Below are positions 27,620 to 36,314 of a stretch of DNA of 64,000 nucleotides, piece after piece; positions within the stretch are counted from its first letter, which is position 1; every line of letters begins with the position of its first letter. Position numbers and translations under genes: made by a program. A model generated the notes under the pieces. It was not told where the DNA came from, did no database searches, and worked only from the letters and a program-made list of their open reading frames with translations. This DNA is from Bacillota bacterium (GTDB taxonomy: Bacteria > Bacillota > Clostridia > Tissierellales > Tissierellaceae), in assembly GCA_023388495.1 (NCBI GenBank), contig JAEWGC010000037.1:1-64000 (forward strand). Reading direction: 5' to 3'.

Positions 27620-29179
27620 TTGAAAAAGAAAAAAATACTATTTTTATTTTTAGTATTAGGGCTGATTGCATCCTTTATACTTATCTACGATGGCTTTTTC
27701 CCAACTAAAAGCTTTTCTTCCTTTAGAGCTAGGGACAGATTGACAGTATGGATAATCACTCTAATTCTATTTTTCCTCTATAGCAAAACAGATACAAAAC
27801 CTCAGCTGGTCCCCTCTGTTTTATCTATTGAAAAAGATACAGGAAGAGATAGGGATAAATCTGATGTATCTTTTAAAGATGTTGCAGGATTAGATGAAAT
27901 AAAAGAAGAACTCCAAGAAACAATAGACTTCATCAACAATTCTTTAAAGTACAAAAAGATGGGGGCTAAAATACCAAAAGGAATCTTATTTCATGGGCCT
28001 CCTGGAACTGGTAAAACTTTATTGGCAAAAGCAGTAGCCGGAGAGACTAATTCTACATTTCTCTACGCCTCTGGGTCAGAGTTTGTAGAAAAATACGTTG
28101 GGGTAGGTGCAAAGAGGGTTAGAACATTATTTGAAAGAGCAAAAAAAGAAGCTCCTAGTATTATCTTTATCGATGAAATAGATGCCATCGGAGCAAGAAG
28201 AAATCTAGAATCTAATAACGAAAAAGATCAAACTCTAAATCAGCTTTTAGTAGAAATGGATGGATTTAATACCAATGAAACTGTTATAGTAATTGGTGCC
28301 ACAAATAGATTAGACTTATTAGATGAGGCTCTTCTTCGTCCTGGTAGATTTGACAGACATATATTTGTAGGTAACCCAAATATAAAAGCCAGAGAACAAA
28401 TCTTAGAGGTTCACACCAAGAATAAACCATTGGATAAGTCCATAGATATTAAATCAATTGCCAAAAAGACTACTGGATTGTCCGGAGCACAACTAGCCAA
28501 TATTGCCAATGAAGCAGCAATTATCGCTGTAAGGAAAAATAAAAGTATTATATCCCTAAATGAATTTGATGCAGCTATCGAAAGAGTATTAGCAGGCCTA
28601 GAAGTTAAAAACCCTACTATACTTAAAAAAGAAAAGGAAACTGTAGCTACACATGAAGCCGGGCACGCTCTAGTTTCTAAGATATTAGAGACCGATGTAG
28701 TTCAAAAGATATCAATAGTTCCAAGAGGTCAGGCCTTAGGTTATGTCCTTAAGTTCCCAGATGAAGAAAGATATTTGTTAACTCAATCAGAGCTAAAAAA
28801 CAAAATCACCTGTCTCCTCGCCGGTCGAGCTGCTGAACAACTAATATTTAATGAAATTACCACTGGAGCTAAAGACGACTTAAACAAGGCTACAGACATC
28901 GCTAGGGAAATGGTATGTAGTTATGGTATGAGTAGTTTAGGCACCATGGCCTTAGATGAGACTTTTATGAGATATAACTCTGATATAATTAGAATTGAAA
29001 TCAAAAAAATTACTGATGAAAGGTATTTAGAAGCTCTTAGCATTATAGAAGAAAACAAATATTTACTTCACTATATTGCCAACACCTTATTAGAAAAAGA
29101 AACTATAAATAGTGATGAGCTAGATGATATTTTCAAACTCTATAAAAAACCATTACCTTATGCATCTGAGAGTAATTAA
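27620..29179 (+). CDS. Compact FtsH-like AAA membrane metalloprotease
   Basis: The 519-residue protein has the AAA module (Walker A GPPGTGKT, Walker B IIFIDEIDA, second region of homology TNRLDLLDEALLRPGRFDR) and the FtsH peptidase with the zinc site HEAGH and TGAKDDLNKAT. It differs from housekeeping FtsH (about 600-650 residues) at the N-terminus: two membrane segments (about 6-23 and 41-54) with only some 17 residues between them, so the usual external domain is missing. It is probably a paralogue with narrower substrates. TTG start after GGTGGGGAT. Monocistronic, on the strand opposite to its neighbours. Confidence 0.88.
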   Translation: MKKKKILFLFLVLGLIASFILIYDGFFPTKSFSSFRARDRLTVWIITLILFFLYSKTDTKPQLVPSVLSIEKDTGRDRDKSDVSFKDVAGLDEIKEELQETIDFINNSLKYKKMGAKIPKGILFHGPPGTGKTLLAKAVAGETNSTFLYASGSEFVEKYVGVGAKRVRTLFERAKKEAPSIIFIDEIDAIGARRNLESNNEKDQTLNQLLVEMDGFNTNETVIVIGATNRLDLLDEALLRPGRFDRHIFVGNPNIKAREQILEVHTKNKPLDKSIDIKSIAKKTTGLSGAQLANIANEAAIIAVRKNKSIISLNEFDAAIERVLAGLEVKNPTILKKEKETVATHEAGHALVSKILETDVVQKISIVPRGQALGYVLKFPDEERYLLTQSELKNKITCLLAGRAAEQLIFNEITTGAKDDLNKATDIAREMVCSYGMSSLGTMALDETFMRYNSDIIRIEIKKITDERYLEALSIIEENKYLLHYIANTLLEKETINSDELDDIFKLYKKPLPYASESN

Positions 29180-29206
29180 AAAAGGAAGAGTAACTCTTCC
29201 TTTTTT
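29178..29206. terminator. Bidirectional terminator between the FtsH-like gene and thrS
   Basis: Perfect hairpin AAAAAAGGAAGAGT / ACTCTTCCTTTTTT with A/T tails on both strands, between convergent genes. Confidence 0.9.
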
Positions 29207-29210
29207 AATA

Positions 29211-31124
29211 TTATTTTATCTTCTCTTTTACTTCTTTGATTATTTGGTCAATAAAGTCTTCAACTTTCATTTGACCCTTATCTCCTTCGTCTCTCTTTCT
29301 TACAGAAACTAGTTTTTCTTCTACTTCTTTCTCACCTACTACTAGCATATAAGGTATTTGTTGTAGTTGAGCTTCTCTAATCTTATATCCTATTTTTTCA
29401 GCTCTATCATCTAACTCAACTCTAATACCTTTATTAGACATCTCTTTCTTTATTTCATATGCATAGTCATTGAATTTATCTGATATTGGAAGAATAATCG
29501 CTTGTACAGGGGCTAACCATACTGGGAATTTACCTGCAAAATGTTCTATTAATATTCCCATAAATCTTTCCATACTACCATATATAGTCCTATGAATCAT
29601 TACTGGTCTTTTCTTTTCATTGTCTTTATCAACATAAGTTATATCAAATCTTTCTGGCATTTGGAAATCTAATTGAATTGTACCACATTGCCAAGTTCTA
29701 CCTATGGCATCTTCTAATTGAAAATCTATCTTTGGTCCATAGAAAGCTCCATCACCTTCGTTTACAACATATTTTATTCCTTTTTCATTTAGGGCCTCTA
29801 TGAGTCCATTTGTAGCTATTTCCCATTGCTCATCTGATCCCATGGAATTTTCTGGTCTAGTAGATAGCTCAATATGATATTTAAACCCAAATACATTATA
29901 CATATAATCCGCTAAGTTTATTATATTTACTAACTCTTTCTTTATTTGAGATGGTAGTACAAATAAGTGAGCATCATCCTGAGTAAAGGATCTTACTCTC
30001 ATAAGTCCATGTAATGCTCCTGAAAGCTCATGTCTATGAACAAGACCTAGTTCTCCCCATCTTAAAGGTAAATCTCTATAACTATACAACTTTGATTTAT
30101 ATACTAATATAGATCCAGGACAATTCATTGGCTTAATAGCATAATCCCCATCATCTATATTTGTAAAATACATATTTTCTTTATAGTGGTCCCAGTGACC
30201 TGATTGATGCCATAATTTTTCATTTAATATCAATGGTGTTTTTATCTCATCATAACCAGCTCTAGTATGTTCTTCTCTCCAAAAGTTTTCAAGGATATTT
30301 CTTAGTGCCATTCCCTTTGGATGGAAGAATGGGAATCCCGGTCCCTCTTCATGAATACTAAATAAATCTAATTCTTTACCAAGTCTTCTATGATCTCTTT
30401 TTTTAGCTTCTTCTAGCATTTGGATATATTCTTCTAAGTCTTTTTTCTTTTCATATGTTGTTCCATAAATTCTTTGAAGCATTTTATTTTTCTCATCACC
30501 ACGCCAGTAAGCACCTGCTATACTTAAAAGTTTAATAGCTTTAACCTTTTTAGTATCATATAGATGAGGACCAGCGCAAAGATCTGTGAATTCCCCTAAT
30601 TTATAGAAGGATATTTCTTCATCCTCTGGAAAATGCTCAATTAAATCAACTTTATATACTTCTCCTTTTTCCTTGAAGTAGTCAAGAGCTTCATTTCTTG
30701 TCATTACATATCTCTCTAGGATATGACCTTCCTTAACTATTTTAGCCATTTCGTCTTCAATCTTCTCTAAATCCTCTGGAGTAAATCTATGCTCTGTATC
30801 AAAATCATAATAGAATCCATTATCTATTGCAGGACCTATGGCAAATTTAACTCCAGGAAATAATTTTTGTACTGCAAGAGCCATTATATGAGCTGATGTA
30901 TGCCAAAATATGGCCTTACCTTCCTTATCATCAAACTTAACTACCTTAAATGTTGAGTCTTCATTTATAGTTTCTTGCATACCTTTTGTTTCGTTATTCA
31001 CAACTGCTCCAAGAGCTACCCTTGCTAACCCTTCTGATATGTCCTTAGTAACATCAAATACGCTTACGCCTTTGTCATATTCTCTAACTGCACCATCAGG
31101 TAGTGTAATCTTAATCCTTTCCAT
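29211..31124 (-). CDS. thrS: Threonyl-tRNA synthetase
   Basis: Full-length class II synthetase of 637 residues: N-terminal TGS domain (ITLPDGAVREYDKGVSVFDV), the editing domain with HTSAHIMALAVQKLF, catalytic motifs (RWGELGLVHRHE, MIHRTIYGSMERFMGILIEH) and a C-terminal anticodon-binding domain. The ATG has AGGAGGT. Control is by the T-box leader upstream, with a repeat element between the leader terminator and the gene. Confidence 0.98.
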   Translation of the reverse strand: MERIKITLPDGAVREYDKGVSVFDVTKDISEGLARVALGAVVNNETKGMQETINEDSTFKVVKFDDKEGKAIFWHTSAHIMALAVQKLFPGVKFAIGPAIDNGFYYDFDTEHRFTPEDLEKIEDEMAKIVKEGHILERYVMTRNEALDYFKEKGEVYKVDLIEHFPEDEEISFYKLGEFTDLCAGPHLYDTKKVKAIKLLSIAGAYWRGDEKNKMLQRIYGTTYEKKKDLEEYIQMLEEAKKRDHRRLGKELDLFSIHEEGPGFPFFHPKGMALRNILENFWREEHTRAGYDEIKTPLILNEKLWHQSGHWDHYKENMYFTNIDDGDYAIKPMNCPGSILVYKSKLYSYRDLPLRWGELGLVHRHELSGALHGLMRVRSFTQDDAHLFVLPSQIKKELVNIINLADYMYNVFGFKYHIELSTRPENSMGSDEQWEIATNGLIEALNEKGIKYVVNEGDGAFYGPKIDFQLEDAIGRTWQCGTIQLDFQMPERFDITYVDKDNEKKRPVMIHRTIYGSMERFMGILIEHFAGKFPVWLAPVQAIILPISDKFNDYAYEIKKEMSNKGIRVELDDRAEKIGYKIREAQLQQIPYMLVVGEKEVEEKLVSVRKRDEGDKGQMKVEDFIDQIIKEVKEKIK

Positions 31125-31186
31125 TTTTATACCTCCTATTATTTAATTAACAACATTAAATTCAACTCAGCTAATATTTATTGTAT

Positions 31187-31364
31187 CATCAAGCTATATC
31201 ACGCAGTCTCGAAACTCAAATCTATTAACTCACTACCCCTATCTACCCCGTAGGGTATAATTCGGTAGTGTCCGATAGGACCTACGTTCGTATAGATTTG
31301 GTGCTCATTGCGTTTGACCTACCTGCAACTCACTAGCGTTCGCTAAGTTAGGTCATAAAAAAAC
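31187..31364 (-). repeat. GC-richer repeat element between the thrS T-box and thrS
   Basis: Starting at the end of the T-box terminator U-run, the minus strand reads TTATGACCTAAC, then modules GTAGGTCAAACGCA, CCAAATCTATACGAACGTAG, GGTCCTATCGGACACTACC, TACCCTACGGGGTA, and ends AGTTTCGAGACTGCGTGATAT. The same modules, partly in another order, occur upstream of valS (48692-48957) and in part between two tRNA genes (35097-35160). The segment is richer in GC than its surroundings and holds several small palindromes. No coding capacity is evident. Confidence 0.75.
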
Positions 31365-31598
31365 CTTTCATCCCTACATATTTCTATGTAGGGACGAAAG
31401 GTTAAGTTTCGTGGTTCCACCCTAATTACTTCTCAATATAAATAACGCTAATAAGCGGAAATCCTTCACTTGGATTCGGTTCAGGGGTAGTTTTCATATA
31501 TCTTTCTCATAAGAAGACTTCCAGCCACGATCTTCTCTCTCTGAAAGGAAATAATATATTACTCTTCCCATCGTCACCTATAATATTAAATTAGAATA
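31365..31598 (-). promoter_or_regulatory. T-box riboswitch leader of thrS
   Basis: The core AGGGTGGAACCACG is followed by the terminator CCTTTCGTCCCTACATAG...TATGTAGGGATGAAAGG and a T-run. Stem I lies upstream, and GAAAACTACCCC carries threonine codons (ACT, ACC) in the specifier position. A promoter, TTGACA (31623-31628) and TAGAAT (31600-31605) with a 17-bp spacer, precedes it. Confidence 0.92.
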
Positions 31599-31599
31599 G

Positions 31600-31628
31600 A
31601 TTCTATCATTATAATGCATATCTGTCAA
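31600..31628 (-). promoter_or_regulatory. thrS promoter
   Basis: TTGACA and TAGAAT, 17-bp spacer, directly before the T-box leader on the minus strand. Confidence 0.75.
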
Positions 31629-31658
31629 GTAATTATTCATATTTATACCATTATTTTT

Positions 31659-32969
31659 TTACTTTAAACATTTGATTAATTCTTCTAATGAAATATTTTT
31701 TTGCTCTCCTGTTTTCATATCTCTAAAGGAATAAGTCTTATTCTCTACTTCTTCTTGACCTATGACTATTACATATGGAATATTCAATTTATCTGCATAA
31801 TTAAACTTCTTTCCTATTTTTCCTGATTCTAAATATACTTGACTATAAATACCTTCTTTTCTTAAGATATTAACTACTTCAACACAATCATCCATAAATC
31901 CATCCATAGGGATGATAAGTGCTGTAGTCAAGGAGCCATCTGTAGACTTTATGATATTTGCCTCCATTAATTGATAGAACAATCTAGTAAAACCTATAGA
32001 AATGCCTACTCCAGGTAATTTTTGTTTAGTATAATAAGTAGCTAAGTCATCATATCTTCCTCCAGAACAAACTGAACCTATAGAAGAATAATCGTCTAAG
32101 AAAGTCTCATATACAGTACCAGTATAATAATCTAAACCTCTAGCAATAGTTAATTCTATTTTATAGTTCTCTTCTGGAACTCCAAACAATCCAATATATT
32201 TAACCACTGTAGCTAATTCATCTAGTCCCTCTTTAAAGATTTCATTATCAATTGCCAACTCTTCAAGTTCTTCCATTATCTCTTGATTTGAACCTTTTAT
32301 AGATATAAATTCTTTAATTTTTGTTATAGTACCTTCATTAAGACCTAAATCTCCAAGTTCTTTTTCCACACCACTTATTCCAATCTTATCTAACTTATCT
32401 ATAGCTCTAAGAACTAATGTTGAATCATCTATGTTTATACTTTGGAAAAATCCCTTTAAAATCTTTCTATTGTTGATTTTTATGGTAAATGATTCAAAAC
32501 CCAAATCTTTAAAAGTAGAATAAATAACTGCTGGTATCTCTGCATCGTTGATTATATCAAGACTTCCATTTCCTATGATATCTATATCACATTGATAGAA
32601 TTCTCTAAATCTACCTTTTTGATTTCTTTCACCTCTATAAACTTTACCTATATGATATCTTCTAAAAGGAAAGCTTAGCTCAGAATAATGCTGTGATACA
32701 TATCTAGCTAAAGGTACAGTTAAATCAAATCTCAATGACATATCTGTACTTCCTTTTTCAAATCTATAAACTTGTTTTTCGGTTTCTCCTCCACCCTTGG
32801 CTAAAAGTACTTCTGTTTTCTCTATAACTGGAGTATCTATGGGAAGAAACCCAAATTTCTCGTAGTTTGCCCTAATAGTATCTAACATCTTATTAAATAA
32901 AATCTGATCTGTGGGTGTTAATTCCATGAACCCGGGTAAAATCGATGGTTTAACTATATCTTTACTCAT
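31659..32969 (-). CDS. hisS: Histidyl-tRNA synthetase
   Basis: The 436-residue class II enzyme has motif 2 in RRYHIGKVYRGERNQKGRFREFYQCDIDIIG, the histidine A motif region ARGLDYYTGTVYE, motif 3 GVGISIGFTRL and a C-terminal anticodon-binding domain. Clear ribosome site GGAGGT. Unlike thrS, argS and valS, no T-box is visible upstream. It lies directly before the thrS leader on the same strand. Confidence 0.95.
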   Translation of the reverse strand: MSKDIVKPSILPGFMELTPTDQILFNKMLDTIRANYEKFGFLPIDTPVIEKTEVLLAKGGGETEKQVYRFEKGSTDMSLRFDLTVPLARYVSQHYSELSFPFRRYHIGKVYRGERNQKGRFREFYQCDIDIIGNGSLDIINDAEIPAVIYSTFKDLGFESFTIKINNRKILKGFFQSINIDDSTLVLRAIDKLDKIGISGVEKELGDLGLNEGTITKIKEFISIKGSNQEIMEELEELAIDNEIFKEGLDELATVVKYIGLFGVPEENYKIELTIARGLDYYTGTVYETFLDDYSSIGSVCSGGRYDDLATYYTKQKLPGVGISIGFTRLFYQLMEANIIKSTDGSLTTALIIPMDGFMDDCVEVVNILRKEGIYSQVYLESGKIGKKFNYADKLNIPYVIVIGQEEVENKTYSFRDMKTGEQKNISLEELIKCLK

Positions 32970-33070
32970 ATTATACCTCCGTATCTATCATTATTATATT
33001 ATAATAACAGATATATTGCTAATTTCCAAGGATGTTTAAAAAAAGAGTCCGATATTTTGAATCTATATTG

Positions 33071-33098
33071 AAAAAAGAAGCTGACTTAATCAACTTCT
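33071..33098 (-). terminator. ytxC terminator
   Basis: Minus-strand hairpin GAAGTTGATTAAGTCAGCTTC followed by TTTTTTC, just past the ytxC stop and before hisS. Confidence 0.8.
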
Positions 33099-33100
33099 CC

Positions 33101-33952
33101 TCACTTACCCTTTTTCAATATAGCCTTTAATTTACAAGTTTCACATCCATCACAGAATTGTACTTTATCTCTAAAGACTTGGGATATGACTTTTACTAAT
33201 TCTTTTTCCATATCTTCCTCAACATGGAGTATCAATTTCTGAGGCGAGAGAACTATTAGGGAACTAACCAGAAGATCAGCCTTACTTATATCATCATACC
33301 ACTGATCCTCCGGTCCGTACTCTAACAAACCATTTTCTATTATATTATTGTCCTTATCTAGTAGAAAATAATCATTTTCTTTGATAATAACATTTACCAG
33401 TTCAAATTTTGATTCTTGTATATCAACAAAGTATTGGAGCATACTTAAAAACTCAAGATATTCTCTTTCTATTTCAAACTCACCTATGGCCTTTTCCACA
33501 GAAATATCTATTATATATATATATCTTCTTAATCTAAAGTTCATAAATCCATCTATTAAGATGCCATTATTTTCTATTAAATGATTAAGTATCTCTTCAT
33601 TAACCATACCTTTTTCTTTTATAAAGTAGTTTTCATCTAGTATGGCAGAATGAGTTGACTCGATTATCTCTTCCTTATCATTTAATGAATAATTACCACA
33701 TATTTTTGTCACTCTGTTCATAATTATCGGTTTAATATATATTTCCAAAATAATATCTTGAACTAAATTAGCTACTGCCCTATAAAAAGCTACATCTTCT
33801 AAATTCTTTTTGGTTCCCAAGGAAAGCGAAAACTCATATCTTTCTTCATAATCTTCTTCTTGAACACTTACCTTAGAATTGGAGAAATACCTATCTATCA
33901 AATTCCTTACTTCGGTTTTATTTACATTTCCACCAATTTTTATAGCTTGCAT
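33101..33952 (-). CDS. ytxC: Sporulation protein YtxC family
   Basis: The 283-residue protein has the YtxC pattern in its centre: a helical region with ILIDGFMNFRLRRYIYIIDISVEKA followed by EREYLEFLSMLQYFVDIQESK. The family is found in spore formers and has no known biochemical activity. The C-terminus has CDGCETCKLK, a cysteine cluster that might bind a metal. AAGGGAG precedes the ATG. Probably monocistronic with its own terminator. Confidence 0.8.
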   Translation of the reverse strand: MQAIKIGGNVNKTEVRNLIDRYFSNSKVSVQEEDYEERYEFSLSLGTKKNLEDVAFYRAVANLVQDIILEIYIKPIIMNRVTKICGNYSLNDKEEIIESTHSAILDENYFIKEKGMVNEEILNHLIENNGILIDGFMNFRLRRYIYIIDISVEKAIGEFEIEREYLEFLSMLQYFVDIQESKFELVNVIIKENDYFLLDKDNNIIENGLLEYGPEDQWYDDISKADLLVSSLIVLSPQKLILHVEEDMEKELVKVISQVFRDKVQFCDGCETCKLKAILKKGK

Positions 33953-34018
33953 TGTATCACTCCCTTCTTTTACTAGTATGTACCTAGAGAGTAGACATAT
34001 ACAAGATAAAGACTTACT

Positions 34019-34759
34019 CTAATGGCAATATAGAGTAATTATAGTACCAATATCTAGTATGTTTTTTTTCGATAGAAAAATCAAATCTTGATTGTTGTTT
34101 TTAAAAAAATTTAAAATCTCATCACTATTAGGATGTCCATTTAAACTCCCCGATATAATAGATTTTCCATTGCATAAACTTCCATTTGTACCACCAATAA
34201 AACCATAATTTTGGCCTTCTAATAACACATGCCCTGGTTCAATTAACAAAATATTATAGCCAAGTGATTTTAATTTCTTGTACATAGGATAATCAGCAGT
34301 TATTCCCGACTCTTCTCCTACTATAGCTAGAGAGCATTTAGTATATCCTTGATTTACATTTACAAAGTCAATATCTTGTTTTTTTAAATAAAATTTTAAA
34401 ACTTCATCAGTATATTTAAAGTTATGAATGGCAATTCCTTTCAGCCTTCCTACATTATATGCAATGTCTTCTGGATATTTACTACTTAAAAATTTTTCTC
34501 CCTTGATTAAATTAATACCCATATTCTCTAACTTTTCTTCATAATACTCGAAAACATTAGGAGCAACTATCAAAGTATTATGACTTATTGGGTGAATCAC
34601 AATATCTGGGTGATATGAAATACTCTCATCTACTTCATTGCACTTAATTGTTTTTATTATCTTTAATCCTAGCTTCTCTAGATTATCTTCTATTTCCTTA
34701 TCTATTCTACCATCTACTATGGCTATATTAGCTGTTTTAATCGGTATAAAAGGATTCAT
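34019..34759 (-). CDS. DUF6873-like protein (guanidino-group-modifying-enzyme fold)
   Basis: A 246-residue soluble protein. Repeated features such as HPDIVIHPISHNTLIVAP, NVGRLKGIAIHNFKY, NQGYTKCSLAIVGEESGITAD and GFIGGTNGSLCNG fit a clostridial family I remember as DUF6873, described as having the fold of arginine-modifying enzymes. That naming is from memory and the activity is unknown. GAGGTG precedes the ATG. The gene lies between the tRNA cluster and ytxC on the same strand. Confidence 0.6.
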   Translation of the reverse strand: MNPFIPIKTANIAIVDGRIDKEIEDNLEKLGLKIIKTIKCNEVDESISYHPDIVIHPISHNTLIVAPNVFEYYEEKLENMGINLIKGEKFLSSKYPEDIAYNVGRLKGIAIHNFKYTDEVLKFYLKKQDIDFVNVNQGYTKCSLAIVGEESGITADYPMYKKLKSLGYNILLIEPGHVLLEGQNYGFIGGTNGSLCNGKSIISGSLNGHPNSDEILNFFKNNNQDLIFLSKKNILDIGTIITLYCH

Positions 34760-34783
34760 TAAATCACCTCAACTTGAATATGA

Positions 34784-34815
34784 AAAAACTCTAGAATCTT
34801 TGATTCTAGAGTTTT
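34784..34815 (-). terminator. Terminator of the tRNA cluster
   Basis: Minus-strand hairpin AAACTCTAGAATC / GATTCTAGAGTTT followed by TTTC, directly after tRNA-Cys. Confidence 0.85.
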
Positions 34816-34816
34816 A

Positions 34817-34890
34817 TGGAGGCGGCACCCAGATTTGAACTGGGGATAAAGGTGTTGCAGACCTCTGCCTTACCACTTGGCTATGCCGCC
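34817..34890 (-). tRNA. tRNA-Cys (GCA)
   Basis: The minus strand folds as a tRNA: acceptor arms GGCGGCA/TGCCGCC with T discriminator and encoded CCA, D arm AGCCAAGTGGTAAGGCA, anticodon loop CTGCAAC (GCA), T arm CCCCAGTTCAAATCTGGGG-like. Last of three tRNAs read in the same direction. Confidence 0.97.
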
Positions 34891-34930
34891 AAATATTTAG
34901 CCCTAATTATGTAGGGCTAAATTATTATCA

Positions 34931-35005
34931 TGGAGCGGAAAACGAGATTCGAACTCGCGACCCTCGCCTTGGCAAGGCGATGCTCTACCACTGAGCCATT
35001 TCCGC
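34931..35005 (-). tRNA. tRNA-Gly (GCC)
   Basis: Acceptor GCGGAAA with 3' TTTCCGC, T discriminator and encoded CCA; D arm GGCTCAGTGGTAGAGC; anticodon loop TTGCCAA (GCC); T arm GCGAGTTCGAATCTCGT. Middle gene of the cluster. Confidence 0.97.
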
Positions 35006-35096
35006 ATAAATTTTTCAACTGCCTTATTATAATAGCATAAGTTAATTAAATTTGTCAATACTTAATTTTGCCTTGAGCCTGCACTACTGAAATATT

Positions 35097-35160
35097 CCCT
35101 ACGGGGTAAATAAATGTTGGTCCTACGGACACTACCAAATTAAATCCTACGGAGTACATT
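35097..35160 (+). repeat. Partial copy of the T-box-associated repeat, between two tRNA genes
   Basis: The plus strand reads ATTCCCTACGGGGTA, then GTTGGTCCTACGGACACTACC and AAATCCTACGGAGTAC. These correspond to the CCTACGGGGTA and GGTCCTATCGGACACTACC modules seen before thrS and valS. Its orientation is opposite to the tRNA genes. The copy is partial. Confidence 0.6.
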
Positions 35161-35165
35161 AAAGT

Positions 35166-35241
35166 TGGTGCCCGGAGCCGGAATCGAACCAGCGACACGT
35201 AGATTTTCAGTCTACTGCTCTACCGACTGAGCTATCCGGGC
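35166..35241 (-). tRNA. tRNA-Phe (GAA)
   Basis: Acceptor GCCCGGA with 3' TCCGGGC, A discriminator and encoded CCA; D arm AGCTCAGTCGGTAGAGC; anticodon loop CTGAAAA (GAA); T arm GCTGGTTCGATTCCGGC. First gene of the cluster; a small hairpin ATCTGC/GCAGAT precedes it. The 35270-35400 stretch upstream is GC-richer and has an AAAATCG/CGATTTT palindrome that I cannot assign. Confidence 0.97.
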
Positions 35242-35409
35242 AACTTTATCTGCTATATTAGCAGATGTTATTTATCTCTTCGACCAAGTATACCAATCAA
35301 GGACTAAGCGATGTGCACAAAATCGAAAACCACGATTTTGGCCCCCTGCTTGTAACGACTATGCTAGCCTAGCTGAATCAGAACAATATTTAGTATATAC
35401 CAAATTTAT

Positions 35410-36288
35410 CTATTTGTCAACTATTAATTCTTCTAATTCTTCTTTAGAAAAATGATGCTTTGTATTACAAAAATGGCATACTACCTCTGCTTCTCCATCC
35501 TCTTCAATCATAGCCTTTATCTCATTCTCTCCTATACTAAGGAGTACTCCCCTTATTCTTTCCCTAGAACAATCACATTTATAGCTAATGTCTACTCTAT
35601 CTAATATTTCCATTTCAAAATTTGCTAATAATTCATCCATAATATCCTCTGGTGATAATCCTTTGTCTATTAAAGAAGATACCGGCGGTGTTTTTGATAT
35701 AGCTTCTTCTATCTTATTTATATCTTCATTAGATACATTAGGTAATAATTGAATTATATATCCTCCTGCTGCCTTTACAGATATATCTTTATCTACCAAT
35801 ACTCCTAAACCTATAGCTGATGGTTGTTGTTCTGATAATACATAATATGTTGCTAAATCTTCTGCAATCTCTCCTGATACTAAATTAGCCTGTCCTACAT
35901 AGGGGTCCTTAAGACCTAAATCCATAATAGTAGTAATTGTTCCATTTCGTCCTACAAGTCTACCTACATCTAGTTTCCCATCCTCTCTACTAGGTACATC
36001 TGCGTATGGATTATCTACATATCCCTTAACTATTCCTTTGTTGTTTGCCACCATCATAATAGTTCCTATAGGTCCATCCCCAGAGATTTTTAGTGTAAGT
36101 CTGTCTTTTTCATTTTTCATCATCACACCCATCATAGCTGCAGCTGTTAATGCCCTACCTAATGCTGCAGTAGCTGTAGGTGATGTATTATGAGTTATTC
36201 TTGCCTCTTCAACCATATTTGTTGTAGTAGCCACAAATATTCTAATATTTCCTGTTTTATCCATTGCCCTTATTAAATAATCTTTCAT
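35410..36288 (-). CDS. hslO: Redox-regulated chaperone Hsp33
   Basis: A 292-residue Hsp33. The N-terminal domain is present (LIRAMDKTGNIRIFVATTT...ARITHNTSPTATAALGRALTAA), and the C-terminal redox switch carries four zinc-binding cysteines, CDC and CHFC. Oxidation releases zinc and activates holdase activity. GGGAGTG precedes the ATG. Probably an operon with the downstream flank free of genes up to the tRNA-Phe, and the methyltransferase gene 26 bp upstream. Confidence 0.95.
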   Translation of the reverse strand: MKDYLIRAMDKTGNIRIFVATTTNMVEEARITHNTSPTATAALGRALTAAAMMGVMMKNEKDRLTLKISGDGPIGTIMMVANNKGIVKGYVDNPYADVPSREDGKLDVGRLVGRNGTITTIMDLGLKDPYVGQANLVSGEIAEDLATYYVLSEQQPSAIGLGVLVDKDISVKAAGGYIIQLLPNVSNEDINKIEEAISKTPPVSSLIDKGLSPEDIMDELLANFEMEILDRVDISYKCDCSRERIRGVLLSIGENEIKAMIEEDGEAEVVCHFCNTKHHFSKEELEELIVDK

Positions 36289-36314
36289 CTAATCACTCCC
36301 GAAGTTCTACTTTC

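Noticed and set aside
31187..31364. Insertion sequence
   Set aside because: No transposase frame, terminal inverted repeats or target duplication was found; only a small non-coding repeat can be supported.
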